Shown piece by piece: positions 1-11,181 of a stretch of 64,000 nucleotides of DNA. The notes beneath the pieces were generated by a model that did not search any database, was not told the DNA's origin, and saw only the letters and a list, made by a program, of their open reading frames with translations. Location of the stretch: positions 59,373,952 through 59,437,951 of the forward strand of contig CM075941.1 in assembly GCA_038030265.1 (NCBI GenBank), read 5' to 3'. The stretch comes from Corythucha ciliata. Its lineage: Eukaryota > Arthropoda > Insecta > Hemiptera > Tingidae. How positions within the stretch are numbered: position 1 is the stretch's first letter; each line of letters starts with the position of its first letter. The position numbers were made by a program, and so were the translations under genes.

Positions 1-794
1 ATGTTTGAAGAAACAAGGTATTGTTGAACTCTCAATCTATTGAAACCAAGGACCGGATCCTCAGACTGAGAATGTTGAAGATTTCTTTTAATCAAAGGAA
101 TCTTGGAGGGCATGAAGGAGAGATTCAGTCCACGAGTTCGAGCTTCTCGTGCTCATTCCGCAGAACATACTAAAATTCGACTTGACGGAACTGGAACCTC
201 AGCTTCTTAGCATGTAGAGTTTATTGAGTCAAGTTCAATATACTTCTAATTACTGAACAATGAAGACTCTTTCAACGACTGATCACCCGACGTTGATGAT
301 CTGGACACCCGACTTGAGGTGTCGTGATAGAGAGGACAGGGGAGTTGCGAAGGACGTCCTTGAGTTCAAACAACTCTAACCCAAAAAGGCTCTATAACCA
401 CAAAAATGTTTTAACCAAAATACGCTCTGCTCTAACCACAAAAACTTTGAAGTATAAAGAACATTGAACCCCTAAAAGTGGTCTGACCACAGACAGCTGT
501 AACCACAAAATGTTCCAACCACAAAAGGCTCTAACCACAAAGTGCTCTTGTTCGTGTTGTAAGTTGAAGTTGAGGGTTCAGAAGTCCAGACCCTCAACCT
601 TGTGGCCATCAGATGGCGCAGGCTTTGCCTATCTTGACAGCAATTACAGCCCCGTACCTTGCATAACAGCCAAGACTCAAGAGTCGTCTTTGCCAATCTG
701 GGCCCCCATTCTTTGCCCGATATTCTGTGCGGGAGGCACACGACGCACTTTTTTACTGTTTGAATTTTTAAAAAATCTCGTGACCCCACGCACA
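1..794. other. Non-coding stretch with a loose 'aaccacaaaa' repeat
   Basis: I see no credible gene here. Between about 370 and 550 the phrase 'taaccacaaaa' recurs imperfectly every 15-40 bases (for example near 395, 436, 489, 508 and 527), giving a short degenerate direct repeat. The open frames on both strands show no family resemblance and look accidental. Confidence 0.5.
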
Positions 795-1800
795 TTAATG
801 GCCACATTTTAATTAAGTAGGTAATGTAATAAATACAGAATTAAGAAGAGGAAAGAAGACGAGGGGTGAAAGGACGGGGGTCGAGGTATCATCTGTTCAG
901 TTCCCCGAACCCCTAGAAGGTAGAATGTTGCCTGAAAAAAAGGTCTTGAAACAAATCTGGGAAAAAGTCGGACATTTCTTGCTCAAGTACTTGTCTGCCC
1001 ATATGGCAATATATTTCAGTGTTCAAACGAAGCATTTTGGTTTTTTGTTTCACTTCAGCAGAGGGATTTAAGAGAGGGGGCAATAAACATACTTCAAATA
1101 TGTGCGACTAATTTCATACTAAGCCCCTCCATGGGCTTCAAAATTGGGCATAATAAAAAAGAAATAATTCAATTTCTTGAACCATCATTCAACCAAACAA
1201 ACCTAAAACTTCACTTTTAATGTTTTTAACTACTTTGAACACCAGCTACAGTAGAAGACAGGTCAGAAAAGTCTCCGTGTGTACAGGGCTTAATGGCCAC
1301 ATTTTAATTAATTAGGTAATTTAATAAATGCAGAATTAATAAGAGAAAAGAAGACGAGGAAGGATAGGACGGGGGTCGAGGTATCTTCTGTTCAGTTCCC
1401 CAAACCTCTAGAAGGTAGAATGCTCCCAGAAAAAAAGGTCTTGAAACAAATCTGGGAAAAAGTCGGACATTTCTTGCGCAAGTACTTGTCTGCCCATTTG
1501 GCAATATACTATTTCAGTGTTTAAACTTGGTTCAAACGAAGCATTTTGGTTTTTTGTTTCACTTCAGCAGAGGGTTCAAGAGAGGGGGTAATAGAAATGC
1601 TTCAAATTTATGTGCGAGTAATTTCATACTAAGCCCCTCCATGGGCTTCAAAATGGGGATAATAAAAATGAAATAATTCAATTTCTTGAACTATCATTCA
1701 ACCAAACAAACCTAAAACTTCACTTTTAATGTTTTTAACTACTTAAAACACCAGCTACAATAGAAGACAGGACAGAAAAGTATCCGTGTGTACACGGCTT
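795..1800. repeat. Tandem duplication of a ~495-bp unit
   Basis: Copy 1 runs 795-1289 and copy 2 runs 1290-1800. Both begin 'ttaatggccacattttaatt' and end with a segment reading 'ccgtgtgtaca.ggctt'. They share internal landmarks in the same order: the 'gaagacgagg' block, 'aaacaaatctgggaaaaag', 'cacttcagcagagggtt' and 'aagcccctccatgggcttca'. The copies differ by scattered substitutions and small indels, by eye well under 10%. No coding potential was recognised. Confidence 0.85.
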
Positions 1801-2847
1801 AAAAAGAACGGGATCCCATCAGGTGCGATTGTGTTATCTGTAAGAGGTACTCCTATTTTACTGTTTACCGGTAGATTTTAGCTCCGTAGACATGAAAGTG
1901 CACGTCTTCGATTCGCATTTCTTTTGTTGAACACGGCGTAATAATTAATTAAATTAATATAAAAACCCACCCGTGGGGCACATGGCTGGGAATAGGACAT
2001 CAATTCGCGGTTTCATGTCACGAATAAGGAAAAATCGTCTGTGACTAATACATAAGTAATCTATTAATTTAATTATTTATTACTACGCTTGAAAATTGTA
2101 CTTCTACAAAATACATCACTGAAAAACTCTGTAACACATTTGAACTCAATTTGTGTTTTGTGGTTAACTCAGGATTGAAATTTGAACAAGCAAGCTTCCT
2201 CTACATTATGCGATTTCCTGAAAACTAAACTGAGACTTTCAAATCGAAGATTGGCGAAGAAATAGAGCCAGAATTTAGGGTGAAGATTAGGCGAGGGGGA
2301 CTGGGAAGGGTGCCGGGGAAACTTGTCTGAAATCACCTTCCAGATTTTGACAACTGCTTTTAATTCGGCGAATATCTGTACATTAAGGTAAAGTTATTAT
2401 GTTACGAAATGAAATTATGTGCATTTCGTTTTTAATTATAATTTATTATTATATGCCTTTCATTTCTTGTTACTGGAACAGAGCCCTGAGGGTTGCGTAT
2501 ACTTGTAGCAAACCGATTCGGAGAAATTAAAGAAACAATGAGTGAGATGACATGATATTGTTTTTCTTTCCTTTGGAAGACTGAACTGACCGCTCACAAC
2601 GACGCTAATACTCTTCACAGTTGAAATTGTTTTTATTCTGTAATTTATCATGAAAGATAGGCATCAAACTCAAACATAAGGGAGTGACATCATTGGGATG
2701 TTAAGCAGACTGTAGGGAGATGGAATTTAATATGCGCGGGTGACGTAACACTGGATCTTTTCAGCATGGAGACATGAGACTGGAGGCACTATCCGTTCAA
2801 TGGTTTGAGGCATGAAAATGCTTCAAATTCCACCACTCCTTATTATC
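1801..2847. other. No gene recognised
   Basis: AT-rich sequence without a convincing open frame. The small minus-strand frame at 2,460-2,651 shows no recognisable domain. I see no repeat boundary until the TIR element beginning at 2,848. Confidence 0.4.
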
Positions 2848-3125
2848 CAAGGTGACTAAATTTAACTGTAGGTGCCGCAGATTGCCCCCTGCCTATTGGA
2901 CGGGAGGGGTGGAGACTGACGTCACCAGCAGTCCTTTGCTCCCGATTGCTCACCCCAGAGCAGCAGATCAAGTTAATTTTGAAATTGAAGTTTATGAATT
3001 CTCAGAAATCACAGCCCAATAACAATTAATAATGTACTGGATCCAGCGCAATGGCGGTTGGGACTGCTCGTGACGTAGGTGAAGGACGGCGATCTGCGGA
3101 ACCTATAGAAAATTTAGTCACCTTG
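2848..3125. mobile_element. MITE with 9-bp TSD (MULE-like), 278 bp
   Basis: The ends are inverted copies: CAAGGTGACTAAATTT at the left and AAATTTAGTCACCTTG at the right, followed inward by a paired 'gtaggtgccgcag' type motif. The flanks are a perfect 9-bp direct duplication, cttattatc, at 2839-2847 and 3126-3134. TSDs of 9 bp are typical of Mutator-like elements. The interior has no transposase frame, so this is a non-autonomous copy. A related, left-truncated copy lies in opposite orientation at 46,674-46,938. Confidence 0.9.
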
Positions 3126-3190
3126 CTTATTATCAAACCGTATCACGCAGTAAACTTCAATGGAGTGAAGGATACATTCAACAATATATA

Positions 3191-3329
3191 AAGCCCCGTT
3201 CGCAAGCTCTATGTTTTCTTTGTTTGGTGTCCATGCAACCTATCAAAATGCTTCATTTTTTTAGGGAATGAATTTGTTTGGTTGCATAGATCCCACACAA
3301 CGCAAACATAGAGCTTGTGAACGAGCCTT
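3191..3329. mobile_element. Small TIR element (MITE), ~139 bp
   Basis: Left end 'aagccccgttcgcaagctct' is matched by the complement of the right end 'agagcttgtgaacgagcctt'. The interior contains a second inverted pair around 'gcatagat'. A related half-copy occurs at 44,570-44,641. No TSD was confirmed. Confidence 0.7.
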
Positions 3330-3545
3330 AAAAGAACTGGATTGCTCATCACTGCTGATAAAGAATAGCCATCAAATAAGCTCCCAAGTGGATGAGAGGG
3401 GTGGAGTTTCAAAGTAAATACCGGAAGAGAGTTGTGTAGCCATAACTACACAAGGAGAGGGACAGGGTGATTGTTTGTCAGGGGACGACCTGCCCCCTCC
3501 ACGCCCCTCCAGCTCACTGTGAGCAATCCAGGTTTATGTATCGTT
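3330..3545 (-). repeat. Dispersed repeat, inverted copy of 57,938-58,138
   Basis: Read on the minus strand this matches 57,938-58,138 over about 200 bp, including 'gtggagggggc', 'caatcaccctgtccctctcc', 'gtgtagttatgg' and 'ggtatttactttgaaactcc'. It is a dispersed repeat with two copies in this window, in opposite orientations. No reading frame of note is present. Confidence 0.8.
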
Positions 3546-4638
3546 GGATACATTACCTTTCAGCGTATCGTCAACCCGCGTCTTTCCATGATGCGGCGTT
3601 AATGATACGGGGGGTTTATTCAGCCCGTATCGTACTACCGTATACGGTGACACGATAAGCCATTATGATAGAAGTGGAAACCGGCCTTCACAAATGAAGT
3701 GATGTACATCGTTTCTGTTGAGGACGTCCTCACCGGTCCGTGACTTTTTCACAACATACAACTCAAGTTCCAAGTTTCACAAGGCGTTCACACTGAACGT
3801 AACATTGAAACCTTAAGGATCTCCTTCCTTTGATAGGCACCCCCGAGTTGGGTCTCGTGCTCGGTTAAAATTTGTTCGTTCTTGGCGCAAGAACGACTGC
3901 AGCAGATCGGCATAGTGTGGACGCGGCTACGATACAAGGGCAGTATGCATTCGATGGAGGATGGAATAGTGCCAGAGGTTTATTTTTCTTCCCTATATAC
4001 AGCTCTGTTCGTTTGCCGTCTGGAGCTGCACCACCAGCACTGAATTTACTAGCCTTTCTTTACTATTGTCGCGTTGTTTCACATGATAGCCCACGAGGTT
4101 ACAAAATCTCGAGCTGTTCGAAACAGACAAACGAACAGAGCGCCACAAAAGTTTGACGTTTATCCCCTTAGTTCAAACCCTTCGAAAATTTACTGCTTGA
4201 GTCAGAATAACCACAAAAAAAGTGAACCTATAGGTACCTTTTGTGCCGAAATTTGTATTTTATACCATTTTTCCACTGTAAAATTATTGTAAATTTGTAA
4301 TGGGTAAGAATCACTCATGGTTCAATGCGCTGAGATGAAAATCACACTCCAGTGATCAATTCGATGAATTGATTACGTAGATGGTGGAGTATGGTCCAGA
4401 CCATAATAGCTAAAATTTTAAATTCAAAACAAGGGAGAAAAAAAACAAAGGACCCCAAAAATACGCAGTGGCTGACATTGTCCTTAGCACCCGCCGTCTT
4501 GTCTGATTTGAAGCCACTCAACATCCAATTATACTAAACATCTCCGCATGATTTGGCTTCAAAGCTCTCATAATTTCATTCTAGTTTGAAAAGCTCGAAG
4601 ATGGCTATAAATTTAAAATTGAGTGATTTAGCGATGAA
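3546..4638. other. No gene recognised
   Basis: Short accidental open frames on both strands, none with a recognisable domain. No clear repeat boundaries seen. Confidence 0.4.
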
Positions 4639-5294
4639 GGCAAAATACTTGTGATTCTAAATACTTAAAATACTTGTGTATTTTAAAATTCAAACTTTGT
4701 ACTTATTTCTATTGTAAATACTTTCAAAAAGTATTTAACGTAATTTTTGAAAGAATTTTGCATTTTAAAACCAGATGAAAATACAATTATACTTTTTGGC
4801 GCTCTTCCTCACTCTCTCTTCCTCTCTCTCGCTTTCTCCCTCCCTCTTTTGAGTTCTTAAAAAGATGGCGTGGAAAGGATGGGAGAGGGTATATCTTTGG
4901 TGAGTTCATCGAAGTATGTACATGATATTTGCTGAGTCCTGCAGAATGTATGGGAACAGACATAACCCATCAACTCCGTCAAACGTGCCCACATTTTTAC
5001 ACCCTTTCACCCACATCAACTCCTTCAAATATTGTCGCCCCCTGGTGTAATGTCAACAGCAATAGTCACAAAGCCATGATTTTCAAACTATCTACCACTA
5101 AACTGACTATGTGATTCCAACTTTGCTAATGATTCGAAAATGTAATTTAAAATTGTATTTGAGAAAAATGTATTTTGAATACGTATTTTGTGTTTGTATT
5201 TCAAATACTTTTATAAAGGTATTTTGTATTGTGTATTTTGAATACGTTTTTAGAAGTATTTTCTATTTTAAATACGTTCTCGAAGTATTTTGCC
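4639..5294. mobile_element. TIR element rich in 'gtattttgaatac', ~656 bp
   Basis: The outer ends are GGCAAAATACTT and its complement AAGTATTTTGCC. Inside each end, 150-180 bp are made of repeated 'aaatact', 'gtattttgaatac' and related blocks, so the subterminal regions are also broadly inverted. The centre carries a CT-rich run near 4,805-4,850. There is no transposase frame. An exact TSD was not found. Confidence 0.65.
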
Positions 5295-6225
5295 ACCTTT
5301 GTCTGCCGCACTCTGTACATTCAACAGTCAAACGTCTCAAGTTCTCACAGAATATTAAAATTGAATATGAAAAAATAGTTTCGTTAACAACGCCATTAGC
5401 CAAGAATGAGAGCTTTTTCGGACATTCAACCAAGAGTATCAGCGTTTTTTAGAACTTGTAGCCGCGTGATTGCCCCAAAACAGCAAATTAGCGTGCATTC
5501 TGAATGTTAGCCGCCTAAGGACGTATAGAAACTGGGAATTAGCATTTTTTTTCTCAATTTCAGGGTCATAACCGGGGCGGCCGGGACGCTCGTCACTGTT
5601 ACAAATCCCGAAACAACAGTGCCTCACCATTTTCGGGTTATAAATCGCGTTGAATTGTAAAAAAAATTATAGCACTTAATAGGGGTAGAGCAAGAGGATT
5701 CAGATTGAAATGGGAAACAACCCGTGCAACTTATAGCAGAAACTTGGGCCTGCGCTCTGCCAGGCACAACGTCTATTGTCATAGTGAGATAAAACTCCCC
5801 CCCCCCCACCTATAACTTAACAAAGCGCTGCGACTGTCTGGTTGCTGTCGAGGCACGTGCCCCTTGACACTTCCTTACGTACGGCTCCAAATTCTGACTT
5901 GGCTTCTGAGAGAGGACGCTCCGAAAGTGAACGGAGAGAAGTGTTGGGCATATTGAAGTGGGGCATCAGAAAATATTCTGAAGAAAATTGTATCAATTAG
6001 AGGCTATACTATATTTTAATGAATTCGAACGGTATATGATGGGACGAAGCAAGTGGTTTCGGTGAAGTGCGATCCCCTCTACCCCACCTCACCAACGTTC
6101 GCAGTCGGCGCCGGATCGTTTGGGTCCGGCCTTACGGCACAAGTTTCATCACTCGAGCCATGATACAACGTTATAGCGTTGTTTAGATTAAGAATCCAAA
6201 ACGTCTATTATCTGTCAGTGACCAG
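5295..6225. other. No gene recognised
   Basis: Mixed-composition non-coding sequence with a C-run near 5,798. No domain-bearing frame or clear repeat structure before the TIR element that starts at about 6,226. Confidence 0.4.
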
Positions 6226-6302
6226 GAGGGGGTGATTCTTTAACTGTTGGAAATATGATCCGATTAATACGCCTCACTCCATTTTGTTATCACATGCTTG
6301 AC

Positions 6303-6490
6303 TAGAGAACCTATAATCAGACAGGTAAAATCACAGACGCCATGTTCGCTCTTATCAATTATCAGTCTTGTAAAATCCACCTTTTGTTGATGTTTTGTGG
6401 ATGTCAACAAACCACCCACAACCATTCTTATTAAACTGATAAGAACGTACATGGCGCCGTACGCGTCTACTCGTCTTTAAAGGTTCCTTA
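6303..6490. mobile_element. 188-bp MITE inside the Copia 5' LTR, 7-bp TSD
   Basis: Starts TAGAGAACCT and ends AGGTTCCTTA, with 'aaatccaccttttgttgatg' and 'tgtggatgtcaacaaacca' in the interior. The flanks are a perfect 7-bp duplication, gcttgac (6296-6302 and 6491-6497). The 3' LTR of the same Copia element lacks it and shows the empty site. Two more 188-bp copies lie at 18,604-18,791 and 62,382-62,569. Confidence 0.95.
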
Positions 6491-6710
6491 GCTTGACGTA
6501 TGTTAAAAAAAAAAAAAGTGTTCATCTTTTTTCTCTCGGTTTCAGTCCTTGTCATTTCTTTCATTCCTTAAATACAATTTGATTTCTTATTCTCACTTCT
6601 TTATTTCATACGCAATTCCACCCATTTTTAAGTGGTTATGGGCCCAGCGTCTGAAGCAAGAAGTTGAGTGAGAAGGAAGTTCGAAGTTGTTCGCACCGGA
6701 ATTCGCGGTC

Positions 6711-7500
6711 ATGTCGGGAGCAGCGGTTCGAGTCAGTGGTTTTCCTTCGGTCGGCAAATTAAGTGGGTAGTGATGACTACAACAACTGGAAATTCGCGCT
6801 GAAGAATGTCCTGATCAAGGAGAAGTTGTGGGCGTACATAACCGGGGATGCATATTGGGAAGGGAAGACCCCGGATCCGGAAAAAGACGCGGACGCGCTG
6901 GCCACAATTGGTTTGTACGTAGAACCACACATTTATCCTTAAATTCGAAATTGTTCAAGGGCGAAGGAGGCTTGGGACGAGCTGTCTAAATCTTTCGAAG
7001 ACAAGGGTTTAAACAGGAGGATTAGTTTGATCGATGCCCTGCTGGATCAAAGACTCGACAAGCATGGATCGATGCATGACTACGTTACGTCAATCATGAC
7101 CATTGCTCACAAATTGGAGAACATTGGTAAGGGATTAGATGACGATTTCATTGCAGTTATCATGTTGAAAGGACTACCGCAAGAATATAGACCCATGCGA
7201 ATGGCACTGGAAAACTCGTCTGTTCGGATCACGTCTGAGTTGGTGCGTGTTCAGTTACTCCAGGAGGATCTTAAATTGGTCAGTAGTACAACACAAAATG
7301 AGTGTGCACTTTTGCTCAAAAATAAAAAAAAATGTCCCTGGAAATAATAATAAAAATGTACGTTGTTTTCGATGTAATGAGAAAGGTCATTTTAAATCAG
7401 AATGCTCGAATGTTCCTGCAAAGGATGAACGGAATTCGTCTGGAGGTTTGGCCGGAGAAAAAGGCTCAAGTAGGCAAAAAAAAAAAAGTGGAGTCTATTT
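6711..7500 (+). pseudogene. Copia gag (nucleocapsid), broken
   Basis: Begins at the ATG at 6,711, shortly after the primer-binding site. It encodes a typical Copia Gag: an N-terminal 'NNWKFALKNVL' type segment, a central UBN2-like region ('MLKGLPQEYRPM' near residue 160), and a CCHC zinc knuckle (CFRCNEKGHFKSEC, about 7,363-7,404) for packaging RNA. The frame is broken by a stop near 6,760, another near 6,940 and a frameshift near 7,325 in a run of A. Gag would form the virus-like particle; this copy cannot make a full protein. Confidence 0.85.
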
Positions 7501-8770
7501 GGTGCGTTCGCCGTCGCCGATTTTTCTCGAGACGATATTTTTATTGACTCGTGTTGTTCGACTAGTTTAACTCCGCGGAAAGATTGGTTGCGGAATTATC
7601 GTGAAGACGTCAACGGTAAACTAGCTTGTTCAAATAAAAAAACATTCGTTAGAATTTTCAGGATCTGGTGACGTCGAAATAAAAATTAGAAGGGAACCCC
7701 GTCAAATTCATGACATGATTTATGCCCCGGATGCTTCTTCAAATCTTTTGTCGGTTTTCCAGATGACTCAGAAAGGTTTGTGCGTACATTTTGATTCAAA
7801 AGGTTGTCGCATTTTTCTCGAGTCGGAATGCAATGTTGAGGGCGAGGCTGTGGCTACTGGTTCACCGGTTGGAGGGGTTTATCGGCTTAACGACGTGAGC
7901 ATTCCCAACAGCAAAACAGTTTTTTCGGTTACCTGCCGGGAAAAAGCTTCGTACGCTTTGTGGCACAAGCGGCTCGGTCACATCAACCGTAAATCGGCAG
8001 AGTTACTGCGAGATGGTTTGATCAGTGGTGTGAATTTCGATGACAGTGATTCTACTCAATGTGAGCCATGCATTTTGGGTAAGCAACATCGCGATCCATT
8101 CAAACATAGTGAGCGCTGTAAGTCACAGAAACTCGAGTTTGTTCATTCCGATCTATGTGGACCGATGTCGGAGGTATCTGTTGGAGTTGCAAGGTACATG
8201 ATGGTTTTTGTTGACGATCACAGTCGGATGATGTTCGCTTATTTCTTAAAATCAAAAAGTCAGGCGTTCCAAACTATTCTGGATTTCAAAACGTTACTGG
8301 AGAACGAGACTGGATTAAAAATTAAAGCCATCAGAACGGATAACGGAACGGAGTATGTCAATTCGGGGTTTACAGGCTATCTCAGGAAAAATGGAGTGCG
8401 TCATCAGCTTACGATTCCGTACACACCGTAGAACAATGGCGTAGCCGAACGTGTCAATCGAACTATCTGTGAAATGGCACGTACCATGTTGCTGGATTCA
8501 TCCATGCCGAGAAGTCTGTGGGCAGAAGCATGTAATACTGTTGTCTACCTCAAGAACAGAGAACCACACAGCGCGGTGGAAGGAATTGTTCCGCAACAGT
8601 TATGGTCAGGTGAGCGAGTAAATTTAAGTCACCTGAAAGTCTTTGGTTGTACAGCTTTTGCCCATATACCCAAAACGAAGCGAAAGAAATGGGATGCTAA
8701 AAGTCGTAAACTTGTCTTCGTGGGATATTGCACCGAAAGTAAGGGATATCGCTTTGATCGATCTTAAAAA
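7500..8770 (+). pseudogene. Copia protease and integrase, broken
   Basis: The protease region near 7,540 reads DSCCS where active Copia proteases have DSG(A/C)S, so the catalytic loop is altered. GAG-pre-integrase follows with the HHCC zinc-binding residues ('WHKRLGHINRKS' then 'CEPCILGKQH', about 7,960-8,090). The integrase core has the first two acidic residues in 'VHSDLCGPM' and 'IRTDNGTEY'. The third segment, 'NNGVAERVNRT', directly follows an in-frame TAG at 8,429. A frameshift or stop occurs again near 8,766. The order is normal for Copia and the copy is inactive. Confidence 0.85.
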
Positions 8771-8899
8771 TCCAAATAAAAATTGTCAGGGCTCGGGACG
8801 TAGTTTTTGTAGATCAAAAACAGGTAGAGAACAAAGTCGAGTGTTTTTCAGATGGACCGACAGAAAATCAGGAGACTCAAATATGCGAGGACGATGCAT

Positions 8900-10600
8900 T
8901 ACCGACGTCTGGTGATGTTTTGAACTCCCCTCTGTCAGAAGAGGTTGACGATTCGTCTCATGAAGAAGTAAATTTTTCGAGTTCTGAAGACTTTGAAGAG
9001 ATGATTGAGAGACGGTACCCTGAACGAAATCGGAGAATACCGGATCATTATCCGGGTTTTGTTTTGTATTTCGCCGGAGGAGTAGAAAACACACATCCGT
9101 CTACTTACAAAGAGGCGATGGCTCGGCCAGACAGTGAAAACTGGATGAAGGCGATGGAAGAGGAATTGACTTCCATGAAGGAAAACGGTGTGTGGAAACT
9201 GGTGGATCGTCCAGTGAACTGTAAGGTTGTGGACTGTAAGTGGGTCTATAAGACCAAGGTTGACGGAAATGGAAACGTCAAACACAGGGCGAGACTTGTT
9301 GCTCGTGGTTTTTCGCAGCATTATGGAATAGATTATTTTGAAACTTTGTCCCCCGTAGTTAGGCGCTCGTCGATTCGTTTTTTATTTAGTTTAGCGGCAC
9401 AGTTAAAATTAAAAATTGATCATTTCGACGTGCAAACTGCTTATTTGTACGGTGATTTGCAGGAAACCGTCTACATATATGAAGCAACCGGAGGGGTTCG
9501 TGGAACGCGGAGCTGAAAACAAAGTTTGTTTTTTGCAGAAAGCAATATATGGGCTCAAACAAGCGTCGAGGGCTTGGAACTTCAAAGTGATTGAAGTACT
9601 CAAGAGCCACGGTTATCGTAGTCTGCATTCGGAACCATGCATCTTCATAAAAAAGGGCAAACGGTCAACAATTATTATTGCTCTTTATAATGATTATTTT
9701 TTTGTTTTTTATTCAGATGCCTGCGATAGAGACAGCTTATTCGCCATTCTCGAGCAGTCGTTTAAGGTAAACAATCTTGGTGAAGCTCGTAAATGTCTCG
9801 GGATCAGAATTCGTCGGGACATGAAAAGGTGTATCTCGACCAGGAGCAATACATCGAAGACATCTTGACGAAGTTCAACTTGTCGAACTGCAGGCCGGTC
9901 AAGACTCCTTTAGAACCTGGAATCTTAGCGGAAGCGGAGGCGGATACGTCAGGAAGAAATGTCGACCACCTGCCGTACAGGAATCTGATCGGAAGTTTAA
10001 TGTACCTGGCAGTAAACACAAGGCCAGACATCGCTCAGCCTGTAAGTTTGCTGAGCAGATTCAACTCGTCCTTCTCTTTAGTTCATTGGCAGATGGCCAA
10101 GAGGATACTCAGATACCTCAAAGGGACAGAAAAGTTGTGTTTGGTCTACGAAGGTGGCACAACGGACTCGTTTTTGGCTGGTTACGCGGACGCTGACTGG
10201 GGTGGTGACCACAAGGATCGAAGGTCAACTACTGGTTATGCCTTCAAGAATGGAAATGGTCTGATTACTTGGGAAAGTAAGAAACAACCAACCGTAGCTC
10301 TCTCGACAACGGAAGCTAAGTAAATTGGGCCTGTCCGAAGCTTGTAAAGAAGCGATTCATCTTCGACGGCTGTCAAACGAGCTTCAGCCATCGCACGAAA
10401 GAACGGTCGTCATATTTAATGACAACCAGAGCGCAATAAAATTGTCGGAAAATAATGTGTGCCATGGTCGAACGAAACACATTGATATTCGTCATCATTT
10501 CGTCCGGGAATGTGTCGATGACAGAAAGGTGGAGCTTCGATTTATGTACCTACAGATCAAATGCCAGCGGATCTTCTGACAAAAAGTCTCAGCAGTCCGA
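8900..10600 (+). pseudogene. Copia reverse transcriptase and RNase H, broken
   Basis: From about 9,100 the RT reads 'KWVYKTKVDGNG', 'ARLVARGFSQ' and 'FDVQTAYLYGDL', the Copia RT signature. A frameshift near 9,500 moves the rest to another frame ('FLQKAIYGLKQASRAWN'). The YVDD catalytic box has become YNDY (about 9,690), losing one aspartate. RNase H follows with 'GYADADWGGDHKDRRSTTGY' near 10,180-10,240. A stop at 10,321 and further breaks precede the polypurine stretch before the 3' LTR at 10,661. Confidence 0.9.
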
Positions 10601-10660
10601 AACATCTCAAATGCGTGGAGATGCTGGGGCTTCAAGAATGTTGTTCGGATTAAGGGCGAG

Positions 10661-10835
10661 TGTTGGAAATATAATCCGATTAATACGCCTCACTCCATTT
10701 TGTTATCACATGCTTGACGTATGTTAAAAAAAAAAAAAAAAAAAAAAATTGTTCATCTTTTTTTTCTCGGTTTCAGTCAATTTGATTTCTTATTCTCACT
10801 TCTTTATTTCATAGCAATTCCACCCATTTTTAAGT
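10661..10835 (+). repeat. Copia 3' LTR
   Basis: A 175-bp direct copy of the 5' LTR lacking the 188-bp MITE and a short 'tccttgtcatttctttcatt' type segment. It has an expanded A-run at about 10,725-10,748. It starts TGTTGGAAAT after 'aagggcgag' and is followed by the TSD ttaac. Confidence 0.9.
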
Positions 10836-11181
10836 TTAACTTGCAAAATTTACGTGTCGTATCAGGGAAGGAGGGGGAGAGGATGTACCCCCGTTGCCTT
10901 GGTTTTTCCACACATTTGTTCAGAATTTCTTATTTTCTCTTCGAGACCACACATTCTCGCGTGAAAATTCCGCAGTTTAATTCACTAGGTATCGTAAAAA
11001 CCATGGCAACGAGGTACCTCCCCTCGCCCGTCTTTCATTTTACGACACGTAAATTTTGCAAGTTACAGAATTACCCCTCAGGGTATTCAGACGGTCTGGC
11101 AATCAAAAGTAAGTCACGTTATGATCACTCACATAGGTAAACACATGTACCTATGGAGATCTCATTACATCTTCCTTTTTC

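Larger units (their letters stand above)
6245..10835 (+). mobile_element. Ty1/Copia LTR retrotransposon, decayed
   Basis: A full-length but inactive Copia element. The 5' LTR is 6,245-6,633 (enlarged by a 188-bp MITE) and the 3' LTR is 10,661-10,835; both start TGTTGGAAAT. A 5-bp TSD, ttaac, flanks it at 6240-6244 and 10836-10840. The primer-binding site 'ggttatgggcccag' follows the 5' LTR directly and is the internal initiator-Met tRNA site known from Copia. Gag, protease, integrase, RT and RNase H appear in the Copia order (integrase before RT). Several stops and frameshifts make it non-functional. The LTRs end in ...agt rather than the usual ...ca. Confidence 0.95.
6226..11080. mobile_element. 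TIR element split by the Copia insertion
   Basis: The left stub (about 6,226-6,244, 'gggggtgattctttaac') and the right part (10,836-11,080) together match the 260-bp TIR element at 19,131-19,390. The right part contains 'cttgcaaaatttacgtgtcg', 'accatggcaacgaggtacct' and a terminal 'gcaagttacagaatt'. The Copia element inserted near its left end. Confidence 0.85.

Noticed and set aside
472..812. Overlapping open frames on both strands near the left end
   Set aside because: Both overlap a degenerate 'aaccacaaaa' repeat and lack any family signature; typical chance frames.
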